Made by a program: the position numbers and the translations under genes. Below the pieces are notes generated by a model, which was not told the origin of the DNA, ran no database searches, and saw only the letters and a program-made list of their open reading frames with translations. A stretch of 64,000 nt of DNA from Berghia stephanieae (taxonomy: Eukaryota > Mollusca > Gastropoda > Nudibranchia > Aeolidiidae): assembly GCA_034508935.3 (NCBI GenBank), contig CM067443.1, forward strand, positions 127,478,349 to 127,542,348. Reading direction: 5' to 3'. Positions 1-13,500 of the stretch are shown here, one piece after another. Each line of letters begins with the position of its first letter. Position 1 is the stretch's first letter.

Positions 1-151
1 AGTGTTTGTAAGCCTCAATTGTCAATTTATTAGACGAAGACATATTGTCATATTGTGGACGTTTCTTGCTCTGGTTTCCCCTTTATCAACAAGACACTAA
101 GGACGAATGAGAGATGTGTAGTGTGAATGGCGTAGATATAAGGAGAATAAA

Positions 152-364
152 GGGAGGCCTTCCGAAAGCTCCTACATCCCCAGTATTCTTGTTTTTTATG
201 TTTTAGTAGGGGGTTTGGGAGGGGGGAAAACTTTTGTTGTTGTTTTTTTAAGCCTCCCCCCTCCCAAACCACCTACTAGAACATTATAAAAAAAGTTTTC
301 CCCCTCCCTAACCCCCTACTAGAACAAGAATACTGGGGATGTAGGAGCTTTCGGAAGGCCTCCC
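152..364. mobile_element. Foldback MITE with 8-bp target duplication
   Basis: Terminal inverted repeats of about 75 bp begin GGGAGGCCTTCCGAAAGCTC and return as its complement ending GGCCTCCC at 364. AGAATAAA occurs exactly at 144-151 and again at 365-372, an 8-bp target-site duplication. A second inverted repeat (AGTAGGGGGTTTGGGAGG against its complement) lies inside. No coding capacity. An 8-bp duplication suits hAT or Merlin-type transposases; the ends do not settle which. Confidence 0.82.
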
Positions 365-372
365 AGAATAAA

Positions 373-1010
373 TATAAACAATGATGGGACAGGAAATAGA
401 ATACCCCATTGTAAGGAAGTACGAACTAAATTATGACAATAAATGTTAATAGAATTAATTAACACACCCCATTTATGTACCGCCCTTAGGTGTAGAAATA
501 GACCCACAGGTAAAAGAGGCTTCCCATCTTATTTTCTGTGAATAGACCCGTTTACGTCCATGAGTTTTGGATTGTAGTTTAGCACACTGCTTAGTGATTA
601 CTGATATACGTTTATGCAATGATAATACATTAAAGAATAATAACAATGATTTAAAAAATCAAAGGTAAAAAGAAACATGGCACACAAATAAATAGAGTCT
701 GACAGTTTCCACTGCGCTACGGAGCCACCTGACAGTTCATAACATTTGATAAGGTCTTTCTAAAACCTTATTTACCTTCAATGCAACTTCTATCTTCTGG
801 TTTTAAATTTCGATTTTTTAGATTATTATTATTTTTAAAAATTTATTAACAAAGACGTACCTACAGATGTCACAATATAACTTTTGCCATGTCCAAATAC
901 AAACACGGCATCACTGATTAAATTGGGTGGAATGCGTATGCGTAACGGAGGTGTATAAAAATGATCCATTAGGATACACCGTCTACGGAGGTGCATAAAA
1001 ACACTACGCA
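373..1010. other. AT-rich intergenic sequence, nothing recognised
   Basis: No open frame, splice-flanked segment or repeat shared with the rest of the window was recognised here. Confidence 0.5.
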
Positions 1011-1013
1011 ATG

Positions 1014-1091
<78 letters not shown>

Positions 1092-1092
1092 T
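1014..1092. repeat. (TTA)n microsatellite
   Basis: About 26 uninterrupted TTA/ATT units. The same motif recurs at 14190-14240, 16841-16890, 35435-35582, 36805-36864 and 60795-60862. Confidence 0.95.
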
Positions 1093-1315
1093 TATTATTG
1101 ATATTTACATTACATTATTACTTTCTTATTCTTATTCATTTTAGATAAAAAGTTAATTACTAGACTAGGATATAAAAATAGAAGCTCAAGTAGAAGCAGA
1201 AGAGTGTGTTTGCTTTCTTTATTAACTTCTTCTGTACATTTTTATTATTCTAAATAAATTGCAAGATGTCAGTAGAGGGAGGCCTTTCTCACGTTCCTCA
1301 ACCTAAGTGAAACCA

Positions 1316-1622
1316 AAAAAAAAAGCTTTTATATAGCGCATATAATCCGCTACATATGCCCTGTAGTACAAGGGGTCCCTGACCAACAGCAACACGCAAC
1401 ATGTAGAACGAGACATGACGCCTGTTAGGCGATATTACAATCTTTTTCAGACAGAGACAACGCTGGTGATGGCCATGTACTCATTTTACACCTGAGTACG
1501 GTGAGAAAATGTGAGTTAAGAGCCTTTTCCAGGGACTCAACTATGTGCCAAGAGAGACTTGAACCCAGGACCTCCCGATCTGAAAGCGAGTGTCAACCAC
1601 ATCGCCGCACGGATTGGAGATT
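1316..1622 (-). mobile_element. tRNA-derived SINE, family A, copy 1
   Basis: Read on the minus strand it starts with a tRNA-like head (TGACACTCGCTTTCAGAT, then box B GGGTTCAAGTCTC), continues with GAGTCC..AAAAGGCTCTTAACTCAC and CAGGTGTAAAATGAGTACAT, and ends in a TGCGCTATATAAAAGC tail. Other copies are at 14867-15066, 26596-26792, 44202-44552 and 55676-55985. Confidence 0.82.
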
Positions 1623-2165
1623 GCTTACACGTGTTTCAGATTAGTCTCTAGTTTGCATTGGAAAACAACCCAAGTATTAGTATTCTTTTAACTGACTTTA
1701 ACTAACCCTGAAAGAAAAAATAAAACCTAGTACCTTTATCTAAACAAAACCCCTAGGGCCTTTACTACGATAACTATAACTAAAAACTAATTAGAAAAAA
1801 ATACCTTGTACCTTGAGCTAACTGTAATAGAAAAAAATAATTTAGGACTGCTCTACACCACCTTTCAATACTTTAACGATAATGGCGGCAGAAAACCAAA
1901 ACAATGGTCAAGGAAAATTTAAACTTTTACCATTCAATCTAGGTTTGTTCTACAGCTTTTCAAATGCTACTACTACCAAAAATTGACAAATTGAATAAAT
2001 CAATTTCTGACAAAAGATCCACAGTTAAAATTACAATATAAAGTAGAATGAGCGCATTTTCTTTCTTTTTCACTGTCATTGACTTGTCACAATCAAAAGT
2101 AAATAGTAAAATAAAGTGGCACTTCATTCCACATTGACCACTTGAAATAGCCAGCGAATACTTTC
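1623..2165. other. Intergenic sequence, nothing firm
   Basis: AT-rich. A short ATG-initiated frame at 1882 (MAAENQNN...) was considered as an HPRT first exon and rejected on phase. No repeat was recognised. Confidence 0.4.
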
Positions 2166-2385
2166 GATCAATTTAGACCATTTAAAAAAAGTAGTGAATA
2201 TTTCTCTGAACGCTCGGAAAGATAAACTTGAACTTGAACTCCGAATAGTTTCCAGTTTCCATTCTCGAGATTTTTGTGGTTACCTATTTGCGAGAGTTTG
2301 GCGCCATCTTTCATCATTCTGCAACTTCTACGAGGACTGGGAGGAAGCACGTTTTAGAGCTAGATAATACCCCCCTCCTCCTCCC

Positions 2386-2412
2386 GCCCCCCCCCCCCCC
2401 CCCCCCCCCCCC
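2386..2412. repeat. Poly-C tract
   Basis: A C run of about 27 bases broken once by A. Similar G or C runs occur at 8067-8082, 8134-8148, 13608-13619, 15210-15221, 34020-34031, 35825-35846 and 56868-56885. Confidence 0.95.
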
Positions 2413-2424
2413 ACCCACACACAA

Positions 2425-2950
2425 AAAAAAAGGTAACGAATTTTTGAGACAAAGAGAAAATTGAAGTACGGAAAAAGAAATTAAAATGAAAACTGAAACA
2501 AAACATAAAATGAAAATAATTTTGTGTTGGACGGCCGACAACTTGCAATCTCTCTGTCTTTAAATAAACAAACAATTAATAAAGATGAAGAGAAAAAACT
2601 CACACCCTCAACAGACATAACATTATTTTACAGAATGTTCAGGAAAATAGAGTTCAGCATTAGGTTAGCCGAGGATTTGAGAATTAGAGTTCAAGTTTAT
2701 TTACTTGACCATGCGGAGAAATAGAGATCATCATCTTTGACCAGTCATTTTTATGAGTAGTCTCTCACACAAGGAGAAAAGGTAGACGAATTTTGCTACT
2801 AAAAGATAAAATTGAAGAACAAAAAAAAAGAAGAGAATTTATAATCTTTGTCTGTCCTGTATAATTATAGCCTTATTTTACTGAGTATTCGGGAAAATAG
2901 AGTTAGCATTATTTTCAATAATGCTAACTCTATTTTCCTGAATACTCAGT
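2425..2950. repeat. Diverged direct duplication ending in a 34-bp hairpin
   Basis: A block at about 2425-2670 is repeated in diverged form at about 2770-2915 (shared landmarks: AAGGTA.ACGAATTTT, AAAATTGAAG, then TTCAGGAAAATAGAGTT.AGCATTA). The second copy is followed at once by its own reverse complement: arms 2880-2913 and 2917-2950 differ at one position around a 3-base loop. Confidence 0.75.
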
Positions 2951-3650
2951 ATTTGGTCTAAGAATTCACCCTGCAAAGTCAAAGGTCTTGAGGATAGGTA
3001 CGCGTCAAAGGGAGCAGATCAAAGTAAAAGATCAGGAACTCGAAGATATAGACACTTTCTGCTATCTCGGAAGTATAATTGACAAGGATGGAGGCACGGA
3101 AGCAGAGGTGAAAGCTCGAATAGGAAAGGCACAGGCTGCATTCACATCTTTGAACAGATATCTCCCTTCAACTAAAGCTTAGACTTTTCAACTCAAATGT
3201 GAAGTCTGTCCTACTGTATGGATGTGAAACTTGGAACGCATCACAGGCATGTATAAGGAGGGTACAGATTTTCGTAAACAGGTGCATGCATAAGCTACTC
3301 AGAATAAAATGGATGGATAGAATAAAAAATGAAGACGTATGGAAAAGAACACAGCAGAAACCAGTGGGAGAGGAAATAGGAAGAAGACGATGGAGGTGGA
3401 TTGGACACATGCTTAGAAAGAACGACTCCACTATAACAAAGAAAGTATTGGACTGGAACCCTCAGGGCAGAAGATCAAGGGGAAGGCCACGAGGAACATG
3501 GAGAAGAATTAAAGAAGCTGATCTACAGAGAAGTGGTAAGACCTGGAATGAGATTAAAAAGATAGCTCAGGATAGAGAAGGATGGAAACTGTTTGTCTGT
3601 GGCCTTTACCCTGACCCAGGGTGAAAAAGGCAATGATGATGATGATGATT
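2951..3650 (+). mobile_element. RTE-type LINE, 3' fragment
   Basis: Encodes the C-terminal third of an RTE-like reverse transcriptase protein: FCYLGSIIDKDGGTEAEVKA, then (one frame change near 3175) LRLFNSNVKSVLLYGCETWN, the zinc-knuckle-free tail RRRWRWIGHMLRKNDSTITK, GRRSRGRPRGTWRRIKEADL and AQDREGWKLFVCGL. It ends GGGTGAAAAAGGC(AATGATG)n, the ATG-rich 3' end usual for RTE elements. 5'-truncated and inactive. Confidence 0.88.
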
Positions 3651-4464
3651 ATTTTGCCAAGCATTCGAGAATTTAAATTAGAGTTCAGAGCAGGCTTTTT
3701 TTTTGACTTTTTGTTTGTTTTTGGCTTTTTTATGGCAACTTTTTGGCCATGTTCGAAGAAAAGACTAGGAACGAACAAAGTCATGAATGCAAACTTTAAA
3801 AAAAGATATTTCATAACATCTGGACAGAGTGAATATAAGAAATACCACCAACACCACAATTCACACTTTGCTAAGTATGGACCTCAAACACATTCAAAGT
3901 CAAACATAAAATAGATTCGGTGGAAGACATTTGTTTCTAGGAACTAAATGAAAGAAGACAGTGAAATGGCCTTACTAAAAGGATGAAAGAGGCGGCAGAT
4001 GCAGCCCAATCATATGACTAGGTAGTGAAAGGTGCTAAGTCAAGTTGGTCAGTTAACTAGTGCTTGATAGCAGAGGAGCAAGAAAATTAACTTGACCCAA
4101 CCTGGAATTGGAATTCAGGGATACCCTTTTTCCTGCTTAAGTCAGAAAACTGGCCTTTTAAAAATCTTTCAACTGACCTTGTCGGTATTCGTAGGTTGAG
4201 GGAAAATTAGATGATAATATTCGATGCAGAGAGCTTTGAACTAAATATTTTTTATATATTGTCTTTATAAGGAAATTTTCTCAGGATTCTTTATTTTGGC
4301 AAAGGGCATCTCTGTATCTTATCATTTCTTTGTAAATTGATTGAGTTATAGACACAGACATCAGAGAATCCATGACACCATGAGACAATTTTTTTTTTAC
4401 CCTGGTTTATTATGTGGTAAAACTTTTATTTAAACACTTCATTCTCACTTTACTCTATCCACAG
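3651..4464. other. Upstream of first recognised HPRT exon
   Basis: AT-rich, with no repeat recognised. If the first HPRT exon lies in the window it should be here or further left, but no ATG followed by a phase-0 donor is convincing. Confidence 0.4.
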
Positions 4465-4571
4465 ATTAAGGATGAGGAGTCAGGCTATGCTCTCAACCAA
4501 TTCTGCATCCCACAACATTACGAAAATGATTTACAAAATGTCTTGGTTCCTTCTGGACTCATTAGTGACAG
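4465..4571 (+). CDS. HPRT1: HPRT exon (human exon 2 equivalent)
   Basis: Acceptor ctatccacag precedes ATTAAGG, and donor AG|gtttgt follows. The exon is 107 bp, enters in phase 0 and leaves in phase 2. It encodes [20 protein letters not shown] through [10 protein letters not shown], matching the N-terminal part of HPRT. Confidence 0.95.
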
Positions 4572-7500
4572 GTTTGTATGTCAAGTAGGATAACTCTACA
4601 ATGCATGTTATTATTTAATTTTAAAATGTCTTTAGCTTGCAGGAAGAAATGTGCATTCCATCAAATTTTCTTTATACATTTACTAGCAAATACTACAATT
4701 TTTCTAACACAGAATCTCTACATTTTTGCTAGATATAAGTCAATAAAAATTGTGTACAATTATTCGAACACTTTTTAGTTGATCTAAATCATTTTTTGCA
4801 TTAAATAGACAATTTATATTTTAATGGTTTACCATAAACAAGGTCTTAACGCACAGCTCAGTGTTATTTATTGTTTTTGTGATGTCTATTTTGATTCTTG
4901 GCATTCCGTCTCTACCACAATTGTAAATATTGAATGAATCTTATTCAGAGTTTTTCTGGTTTTTAATTGATGGATAGTGAATAGTGATTTTCTGACCAGA
5001 TTCATTGCAACCTCTCCATAGCAGAGAAAGATGCCAGTTATAGCAGAGCAACCAACAACTGAGGGAAGGGGTAAAGTACCAAGAATGCAATGGAAGGGAT
5101 ATTATGTGACCATTGAAATCATCATTCTTTATTTTAAGCCAAATTATTATGACAATACTAACAGACATTTAGATGTCAGAACTGATGACCATCTTCGATT
5201 GATCTCATTTTCTCTGGGTTGTTGTTGATCGTCGACTGTCGACAAGCTGTTGTGTGGAATTCCATACTTATCAGTAGCAACATTCTTCTTGTCATCGTCG
5301 TTTGGTCAAGTTTGTTGAGAATCTGTGACTTTACATTAATGATCAATAATTTTCACTCCAAATTGGTACTGCTGTAACAGTGTTGCTATATAGGATTTTT
5401 ATTAAGAATGTATGTCATTATGGTGAGATTTGTTCAAGGTTGCCAATTTTCCGAACATTTACAGAATTCAGTATTTTATAAACCCTCAGTATATTTTCCA
5501 ATCACCTGCTTAACTGTAAAAAACAAGTAACCATATAATCTCATTTCACTGGAGTTCAGCGCTCAGAAATGGATCGGTCTATGTGTTTGCTTAAAAGTTC
5601 AGTAAATTTTTGCCTCCCAAATTGGCATCACTGTTTGTATTACTTCTGATTTTAGGGAGTAAACTAGCCTCATAGAGATGAGAGGGCTCAATCACCTCGT
5701 ATATCATGTAGTTGGTATGTCGACTTAACTGAAAACTGATACCAGCTTATATGGACTGATTTTTTTAAGACTGGTCACTTGGGCACCATGTCAGATAGGA
5801 TCTTGCTATTTTGAGTGTCGTTATAAGTGGGCTGCATTGTATGAGTTGTGGATCCTATTGAGGCTTGCCTTTCAAACTGACAAATATCAAACCCACAATT
5901 TTTACTTTCTTCTAATGGCCAACTTTAATCATCCAAAGTCAGATTTTTGTTTCATTTTACCTGTAAAAAATGGATGAGAATTCTATATTTTAAGTCTACC
6001 CATAAGTGAATGCATTTTCAAATTAACTTCCGTGTAGCCATTCTAGTTTTTTCAAGTGACTAGTAGGGTACCGACAATATTTGCAGGGGAATTTAGGGCT
6101 ATTTCGAGCAGGCACATCTATTTTTATTATTCTACTACTATATTGTAGAAATAAGCATAGATTGAGACAAACCTTTTGATCCATCAACGATCAAAATCAG
6201 TCCTGTAATAAAGTCTGTAGATTTTCTAAATAGTCATTTAAGTCATCATGTGATAAAATTAGTCTTAATTTTAAAAGGCTTTGCAAGTTACACATATATC
6301 AATCTGAAAAAAATAGTTTTATAATTTTTAGATTTGCCAGTATTTCGGCGCTCACTTCTCAAAAATTGAACATGGGCTTCATGGAACAATTCTGACCCCT
6401 AAAGAGTTGATGATCGAATATAAGAATGGAAGTCATACATTTTTGTTTTGACACAATATTATCAGATTTATTTTGATAAACAATTTAACCATAGTTTGGG
6501 TCTGTGACAAGTTGGCTCACCTATTTTTTTCTCCCAAAATAACTGAGTTAAATTGAAACAATTTCAAACACCGCATTGCTCATTGATTCAACGGTTTTAG
6601 AAAAGGATGTTATATAGAATTTGTATACCATTTTTTCATTACTGTATTCTCATTCTTATTATTCTTTGTATCAACAATCGTATACATATGACAGTTGCCA
6701 GCTGTCAGGGAACTTCTGTGAAATTCATAGATACATGGAAACATGCAGTTTTGTCATAGAAATGGCCCTGTATATAGGGTAAATACTGATGTGCGTTCTT
6801 AAGGTTGGGGTTATTATATCATTTTTTTAAAGAAACTAATTATGCTGTGAAAAATCTACATGATCTGGGTTACAATGATGGTAGAATTCATCATTTTGAA
6901 ATTAATATCATGACAACAGTGGCCGGTGAGTGTAATTTTGTCATTGTTTTAACATAAAATAGGCGAAATTTAGTTGTCCCTGAAATGATTTTGTCCTCAA
7001 AATGACTTTTTTCAAGTTGGCATCTCTGATATGACAATCTCTTCACTTCCAGGACTGAGAGACTCGCCAGAGACATTGTTGATGAGTTTGGTGACCAGCC
7101 CATTGTAGCGTTATGTGTTTTGAAAGGCGGCTACAAGTTTTTCACAGATTTGATGGATAAGATTCAAGCTTTGAACAGAAGCAAGAAAACATCCACCCCA
7201 ATGTCACTGGATTTTATCCGTTTAAAAAGCTATGTGGTAAGTCAGCTAAAGATGATATCATTCCATAATGACAATGTGTTCTATTCCAGGACTTTATTTT
7301 ATTGTAATTATCGAACCGCACCTCAATCTGGTATTGTATTGGTGTGTAACACGTACTGAAACTGAGTATAAAGTCAAAATGATTAGTAATATGAAAGTCC
7401 AGCTTTTCCCAATTTAAGAGGCGGCCTCCTTTTTATAAGATATAACTTTTTTTTTAACTCAAACTTTCTATTTAATACCAGATTGAGGCTCAAGGTGATA

Positions 7501-10500
7501 TTACATATATATATATATAACTTATCTTTTTTTTTATTTTTTTACATTTGGGCATTGGATAAGCACAGTTGTGTTACTCTCTTTAGTCTGTTGCCACTGC
7601 ATTGGGTAAGCACAGTTGTGTTACTCTCTTTAGTCTGTTGCCAATGCATTGGGTAAGCACAGTTGTGTTAATCTCTTTAGTCTGTTGCCACTGCATTGGG
7701 TAAGCACAGTTGTGTTAATCTCTTTAGTCTGTTGCCACTGCATTGGGTAAGCACAGTTGTGTTACTCTCTTTAGTCTGTTGCCACTTGTCCCAATCTGTC
7801 AGATATGTCAATCCTCTAAAGAGATGGGGGATTATTTATTTCTATTCTTTTCTTATATTTAAGCCTCATTACTTCGTTGTAAAAACATATTTTATCTTGC
7901 TGCTAGTTTTGACAAAATGACTTTATTTTATACAATTATTATGCGTTTATCGTTCACTTTCAGATGTTCCAATTGTACACAGGGTGTAAGCTGCCCTGAA
8001 ATGTCTGGGACTGACGTTTTTTGTGGGGGGTTTTCGTAGATGATTTTTATATGCTGTAGGAATTGGGGGGGGGGGGGGGGGGTTTCTGGAGAATTTGTGT
8101 CAAGATAATCCTGAAAGTGTTTTTACGGCTTGGGGGGGGGGGGGGGAGATTTTTCATTTGATCACACCTTTTCCCCATAAATATGCACATTTGTTTTTTA
8201 TTTTTTGTTAATTTCAAATAGGGAGGTATGCCTTTATGAAGTTTGCATAGCACTTGTTTTGTGCTTGACTTCATTTGCTCTTGGAGATTCCTGGATTTCG
8301 TCTGTTCCAAGGTCGAGCTCACTCTCCAGTATGTTTTATAGTTTTCTGCCAAATATACACATAGGAGACCTGACAAGGAAGATGTAAACTTATCTGGCAG
8401 ATGGTGGAGACAAATATACACATAGGAGACCTGACGAGGAAGATGTAAACTTATCTGGCAGATGGTGGAGACAAAATATACACATAGGAGACCTGACGAG
8501 GAAGATGTAAACTTATCTGGCAGATGGTGGAGACAAAATATACACATAGGAGACCTGACGAGGAAGATGTAAACTTATCTGGCAGATGGTGGAGACAAAA
8601 TATACACATAGGAGACCTGACGAGGAAGATGTAAACTTATCTGGCAGATGGTGGAGACAAAATATACACATAGGAGACCTGACGAGGAAGATGTTAACTT
8701 ATCTGGCAGATGGTGGAGACAAAATCAGAACTATCCTTGCTAAAATGTCTTTAAAACTTTGAGGTGATTTTTGCCCTCAGAGCATTACTAAGACTTCTAT
8801 GAGACGATTGATAAATTCTTTGTGTATAGAGGCCAGTCCAGTTTAGACAGCTTAAATATATGGTCCCGACTCATAAGCTTTTTTTAACTTTCAGTCAATG
8901 GTTAATTCATTTGTGATTAATTTAATCATTAAATGGTGAATAAAAGTAAAAGTTTCCATCCCCTTAATTATTTTACACAGAGATTCAACGGTGAGATTGT
9001 ACCGCAGGTATGGAGTGCTGTTATAATGCCTTCTCCTGTTTATTATTAGTTTCTAATCTTCCTCTATTTAAAGAAAAAAAAAAAAAAGATTAAAATCTGT
9101 GCTTATTGTCATTATTGTTATTACTATTATTTGTTTTGTTTTGGTTCTTGAATTTTTTTCTGAAGCAACTGATTACTTTTTTTTTTTTTAATGTGAGACC
9201 CTCCCGGTAAATAATCTTTATATCAGATGGTCAATCAGCAATATCATTTTTTATCATGTTATGTATGATAAAATTGGATTATTTTATTGTCTTTAAGACT
9301 ATTTTATCTGGATTGGGGTATTTGACAAATTAAGATAGGGGTGATATGTGGTTTATATATTAGAATTTAAAGATACAATAATTGTTTGGCCATCTGGATC
9401 AGAAGTAAAAGGGTGGATACTAATTCGGAGAGATGTTTTTAACCTCTATATGTCGTCTTCATACAAGCTTTTCTAATAATACCCCTCCATCTCATCCCCA
9501 CCCCCATTCTGAACTAAGGGTAATTTTAAAGGTCCATCATGCATGACTTCTGTCCTTTCGTTATTTTCATAACTGACATGATATTTTTTTATTCATTTGT
9601 GATTACTCTTTCTTTACATTCAACCTTTTTATCACCTTTAACATTTCGTTATTGTGAATGTGCGTTGAGGTTTGCTACTAGAATGAGCAAAGTTGTCAAA
9701 GGACATAATTTGTTTGGGTCTTTTACCTCTTCTTGTGGCAGAGATGTGTTAGCTATCTCTTCTAACTCTGTGAATCTGTTGTCCTCTTTGACCTGTCTTA
9801 GAATAAAATTTCTTGGTTTAACCTTGACCTTTCATGGGATAATTCTTTGGCAGGGAAATAGTCAGATGCATATTTTTGAGAAAGACATTATTTTATTATA
9901 AATATTTGCAATGCACTATCATTGACCTACATATTTTTAAGAATCGACTCTACCTCTTTTGACCGGCACTCTGTGATGACAAAAGTCCACCCATTCTCTT
10001 CGTCTGTTGACAGTATATAATTCTCTTCCATTCATCTCTGTCCATTCTAGGATGTTTTTTTCAGGCCTAGGTCTACCCCTTCTTCATTTGTCCTCCATTT
10101 ACCCCTGTATCACATCTTTCATCAGCATGCATGAGTTTCGGCATATATGACTGAAAAAACTGAGTTTTCTCCTTTTGATTACATCTAATAGCTCCGGCAT
10201 GACTTCCAGCTCTTCTAGTATGCTTTTATTTGTTCTTTTTTTTCTCCAGCTTATCCTCATCATCCTTCTATAAACCCTATTTCAGCCTCAGCAGAGTTAA
10301 TACGTTTCATGTCTTTGTTCTTGAGGGTACATCCTTCTGCTACTACTACTACGGCTTTATTAAAACAGCTACATCGGCTAATAATATTTTCACTACTCTT
10401 ACCATTACATGTTGCATCTGGCTTATCATCAGAAGAGACATCTTAGAAAGAAAAATCATTTCATAATTTTATATTTACTCCTCCCTCCGTTCTGTCTCAT

Positions 10501-13500
10501 AATCACATGCACATGCTCATAATAATGCATGAAAAAAAAAGTGATATCAATGTTATTGACATTGGTTGTTTTTTTTTTTTTTAATAAAGATGGTGTTTAG
10601 GTAAACGTAATATGATCATAAACCGTTGATTTCACGAGAAAATAGTTTAAAATTCCTTGGTCGTAATTTTGTTTCAAGGTTGTAAATTTGACCCTGAAAT
10701 TTTTCTGGACACCCTGTTGACAGACGTTGTTTGTCTGTGTCTAGATGGTTCTTTAGACCAGACACATGAATGTGTTGATTTTTGATCTGCTTTTCTATCA
10801 TTTTCAACTAACTCACTTTGTCTTGCTTCTTATTGGTTGCTTGCAAGTGCAGGACACTTGATCTAAAATCTTTCGATTATCCCATTATTTTGCATTTACT
10901 TGCATTAAAATTACATAGTAAAGGTCATACAAGTCACCCGAAGGCCAAACAACTGTCATTAAAATTTATTTTGAGCATTCCCACTGAATCGTCATATATT
11001 TGTTTCCCCCGTAATAGCACGCCTACAATACTGGTCAATATAGCAAGGTTCTGGCTCATACTTGAGCCTTTCTCATACCTTTTTCAAATGATTAAACTTC
11101 TTGTGTTGCATTCTATTCACCAGCCTGCGGAACTGTCTGAAAAGGTATCTTATTGGTGTGTGTTATCTTGCACCGACCTGTCACTTATACCCATTTCATT
11201 TGGATGAGTTAAAGAATATTTAGGAGCTAAATTTTGATTTTTTAAATTTCTGGATTCAAATTTTGAATCCTAATTTTAGAGGAGTATTGGTGAAAACGGT
11301 CTTTGAATCTTAAAGGGATATACAATGTGTATCTGAATTGCATCAAATGAATGCATAAACATAGATAAGCATGGAATTTATATATTTTCAGTTGATACAG
11401 ACATTTTTTTTACTGATGTTCGGATTGAACACACACACACAAAAAATATAAGTCAAATTGATATTGTTTGTTTTTTGTTTGTTTTTTTTAGTTTGTTATC
11501 TGTAGCAGGTCTGCTTTCACTCGTATTGCAGGCGTTCACATTCTGCTTAGCTTTTCCTGTCACACCAATGTATAAATGGTTCCTGTTAAGGGGTTCCTAA
11601 GAGAACAATTTTAAATGTTTATGGAGCACTTTGTGAGATATAAACAGAAATGTCTCTTTAAAGAACATATAAAGCTGTACATATTAACATTATTTAGTTG
11701 ATATGCATAAAAATTAATATTTCATTCCATTCCCTGTATAATGTTTGATCCTGAAATGAGTTGTAAATGTACAAAAACTGCATGAATAGCTTAGTTTCTC
11801 GCTGATTTTGTATTTGGTTTTCATGCCAATGTAGATGGCTATCTAGCAATGAGCAATAGCTTTTTGTTTAGACTTCATTTTTTTTTCTGTTTAGCGTGTG
11901 GTCTTATTGCAAAAGAATCTTGTTTCTGTTGTGAAACACTGAGTGTTCTTTTTAATCTTTTATAGTGACCTTTTGGTCCTGACAAAGTGACAAAATTTTG
12001 TAATTGATATGACATTAGTAAGGCATTAATGTGTGTTATTGTGAAAGATTTTTAAACCATTTATATCAAACTAGACCGGTTTTTAAGAATGTTTTTAGGT
12101 ATGTGGTCTTTGAGATGAAAGTAGTAGAAACAATTGGGTCACTGGATGGTCAGTTATAAAAAAAAGAACATTTTTTAATTAAATTATTTTTATTATTGTT
12201 TATTATTATTCATTTTTTTCAAACCAAACTTGGCTTTTTTTTTTCTTTTAAAATCCAGATTCGAATTAGGGTAAGCACTATAGACATGATGAAGAAAAGG
12301 TGTTTATGCTTGCAATTGGATTTTTCCCCAACTATAATATCTATTCTACAGGATTTTCTTTGATTGATTGTGTTGTTTTGTTTTTTGTTATGTGTAGAAA
12401 AGAGTGGAAATCTTGCATTTAAGGGTGATGCTTGTTTTAATTTTCAAATTGTTGTCTGTTATAGCCAGATCTCTGTCATGATTAAATCTGTTCTATAATT
12501 TTTTTGGAGTCTGCTTATTTTTCTAATTTGTGAGACTGCTATTTGGTATGCAGTTTATATTATGTGTCGGGTAGTTCATTGGTTTGAGATGTTCTGTTTG
12601 AACTGACACAGATTTAACAAACCATTTTATTTATTTATTAATTTATTTTTTAAAAATTTAAACATTGATTGACTTGTCTGACAGATAGAGGAGGTTGGCA
12701 GTACTGGGTGGGGTCTTTGGACCTCCCATGGTGGGCGAGGAGGTCACTGTTGCCTTGTCTTCCATCCCCCTATATTTCCTTCTCCAGTTTGCTTTCTGTC
12801 TTTGAGGGGTTTACTTGGTCTTGTCCTGGCCCTGATTGGAGTTCTTGGTGGAATGGGAAACAGTCAATTGAATAACATAACATGTTGTAAGGGTTTGCGT
12901 AGGTAAAAGAAAAGATATTTAAATAATACCATGTGAAGATCAAAGAGAGAGGTAAGCACAGTAAAACATTTAAAAGAAACAATATATATATATTCCCCCC
13001 TTTCAGGAAAGTTCACTCTATCCGTACATTATCTATTTTGCAATCATATTCTTGTTGCACCATCGGTGGGGTCTTGTAACCTCCCATGGCTGACAGGGCA
13101 GTCACTGTTGCTGTTTTCTATCCCAAAACATTTCATTTTCAAGGTTTCTTTGTTTTTGTATTGGAATGGGATTACTTTGTTTTTGTTCTTGGCCCTGGCC
13201 AGAGTCATTTAAATGACTGGTTGTGGCAAACTCCATTTTCTTTTCTCTTGCATCCTCAATGATTTATCATTTCTTTGGTTGATTATTTTTTTAAAAGTAT
13301 ATCCCTTAATTTTATTTTATTTTTTTCAGAATGACAAAAGTAATGGTGTGAAAGTCATAGGAGGCGACAGTTTACAAAACCTGAAAGGAAAGGTAGGGAG
13401 TTTCTTTGACTTATAATCCCGGCTGAGTAGTGACTTGTGCTTATATTATTTTTATTTTTTGTTGCAACCTTTGCCTGTTTAGTGAAAATGAGAAAATGAC

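Noticed and set aside
1882-1940. ATG GCG GCA GAA AAC as the HPRT first coding exon
   Set aside because: Available donors leave in phase 1, while the next exon needs phase 0, and the GTCAAG donor is weak.
9539-11207. Plus-strand frames of 78-129 residues in the HPRT intron
   Set aside because: No domain resemblance; one overlaps the antisense of an RTE-type LINE relic.
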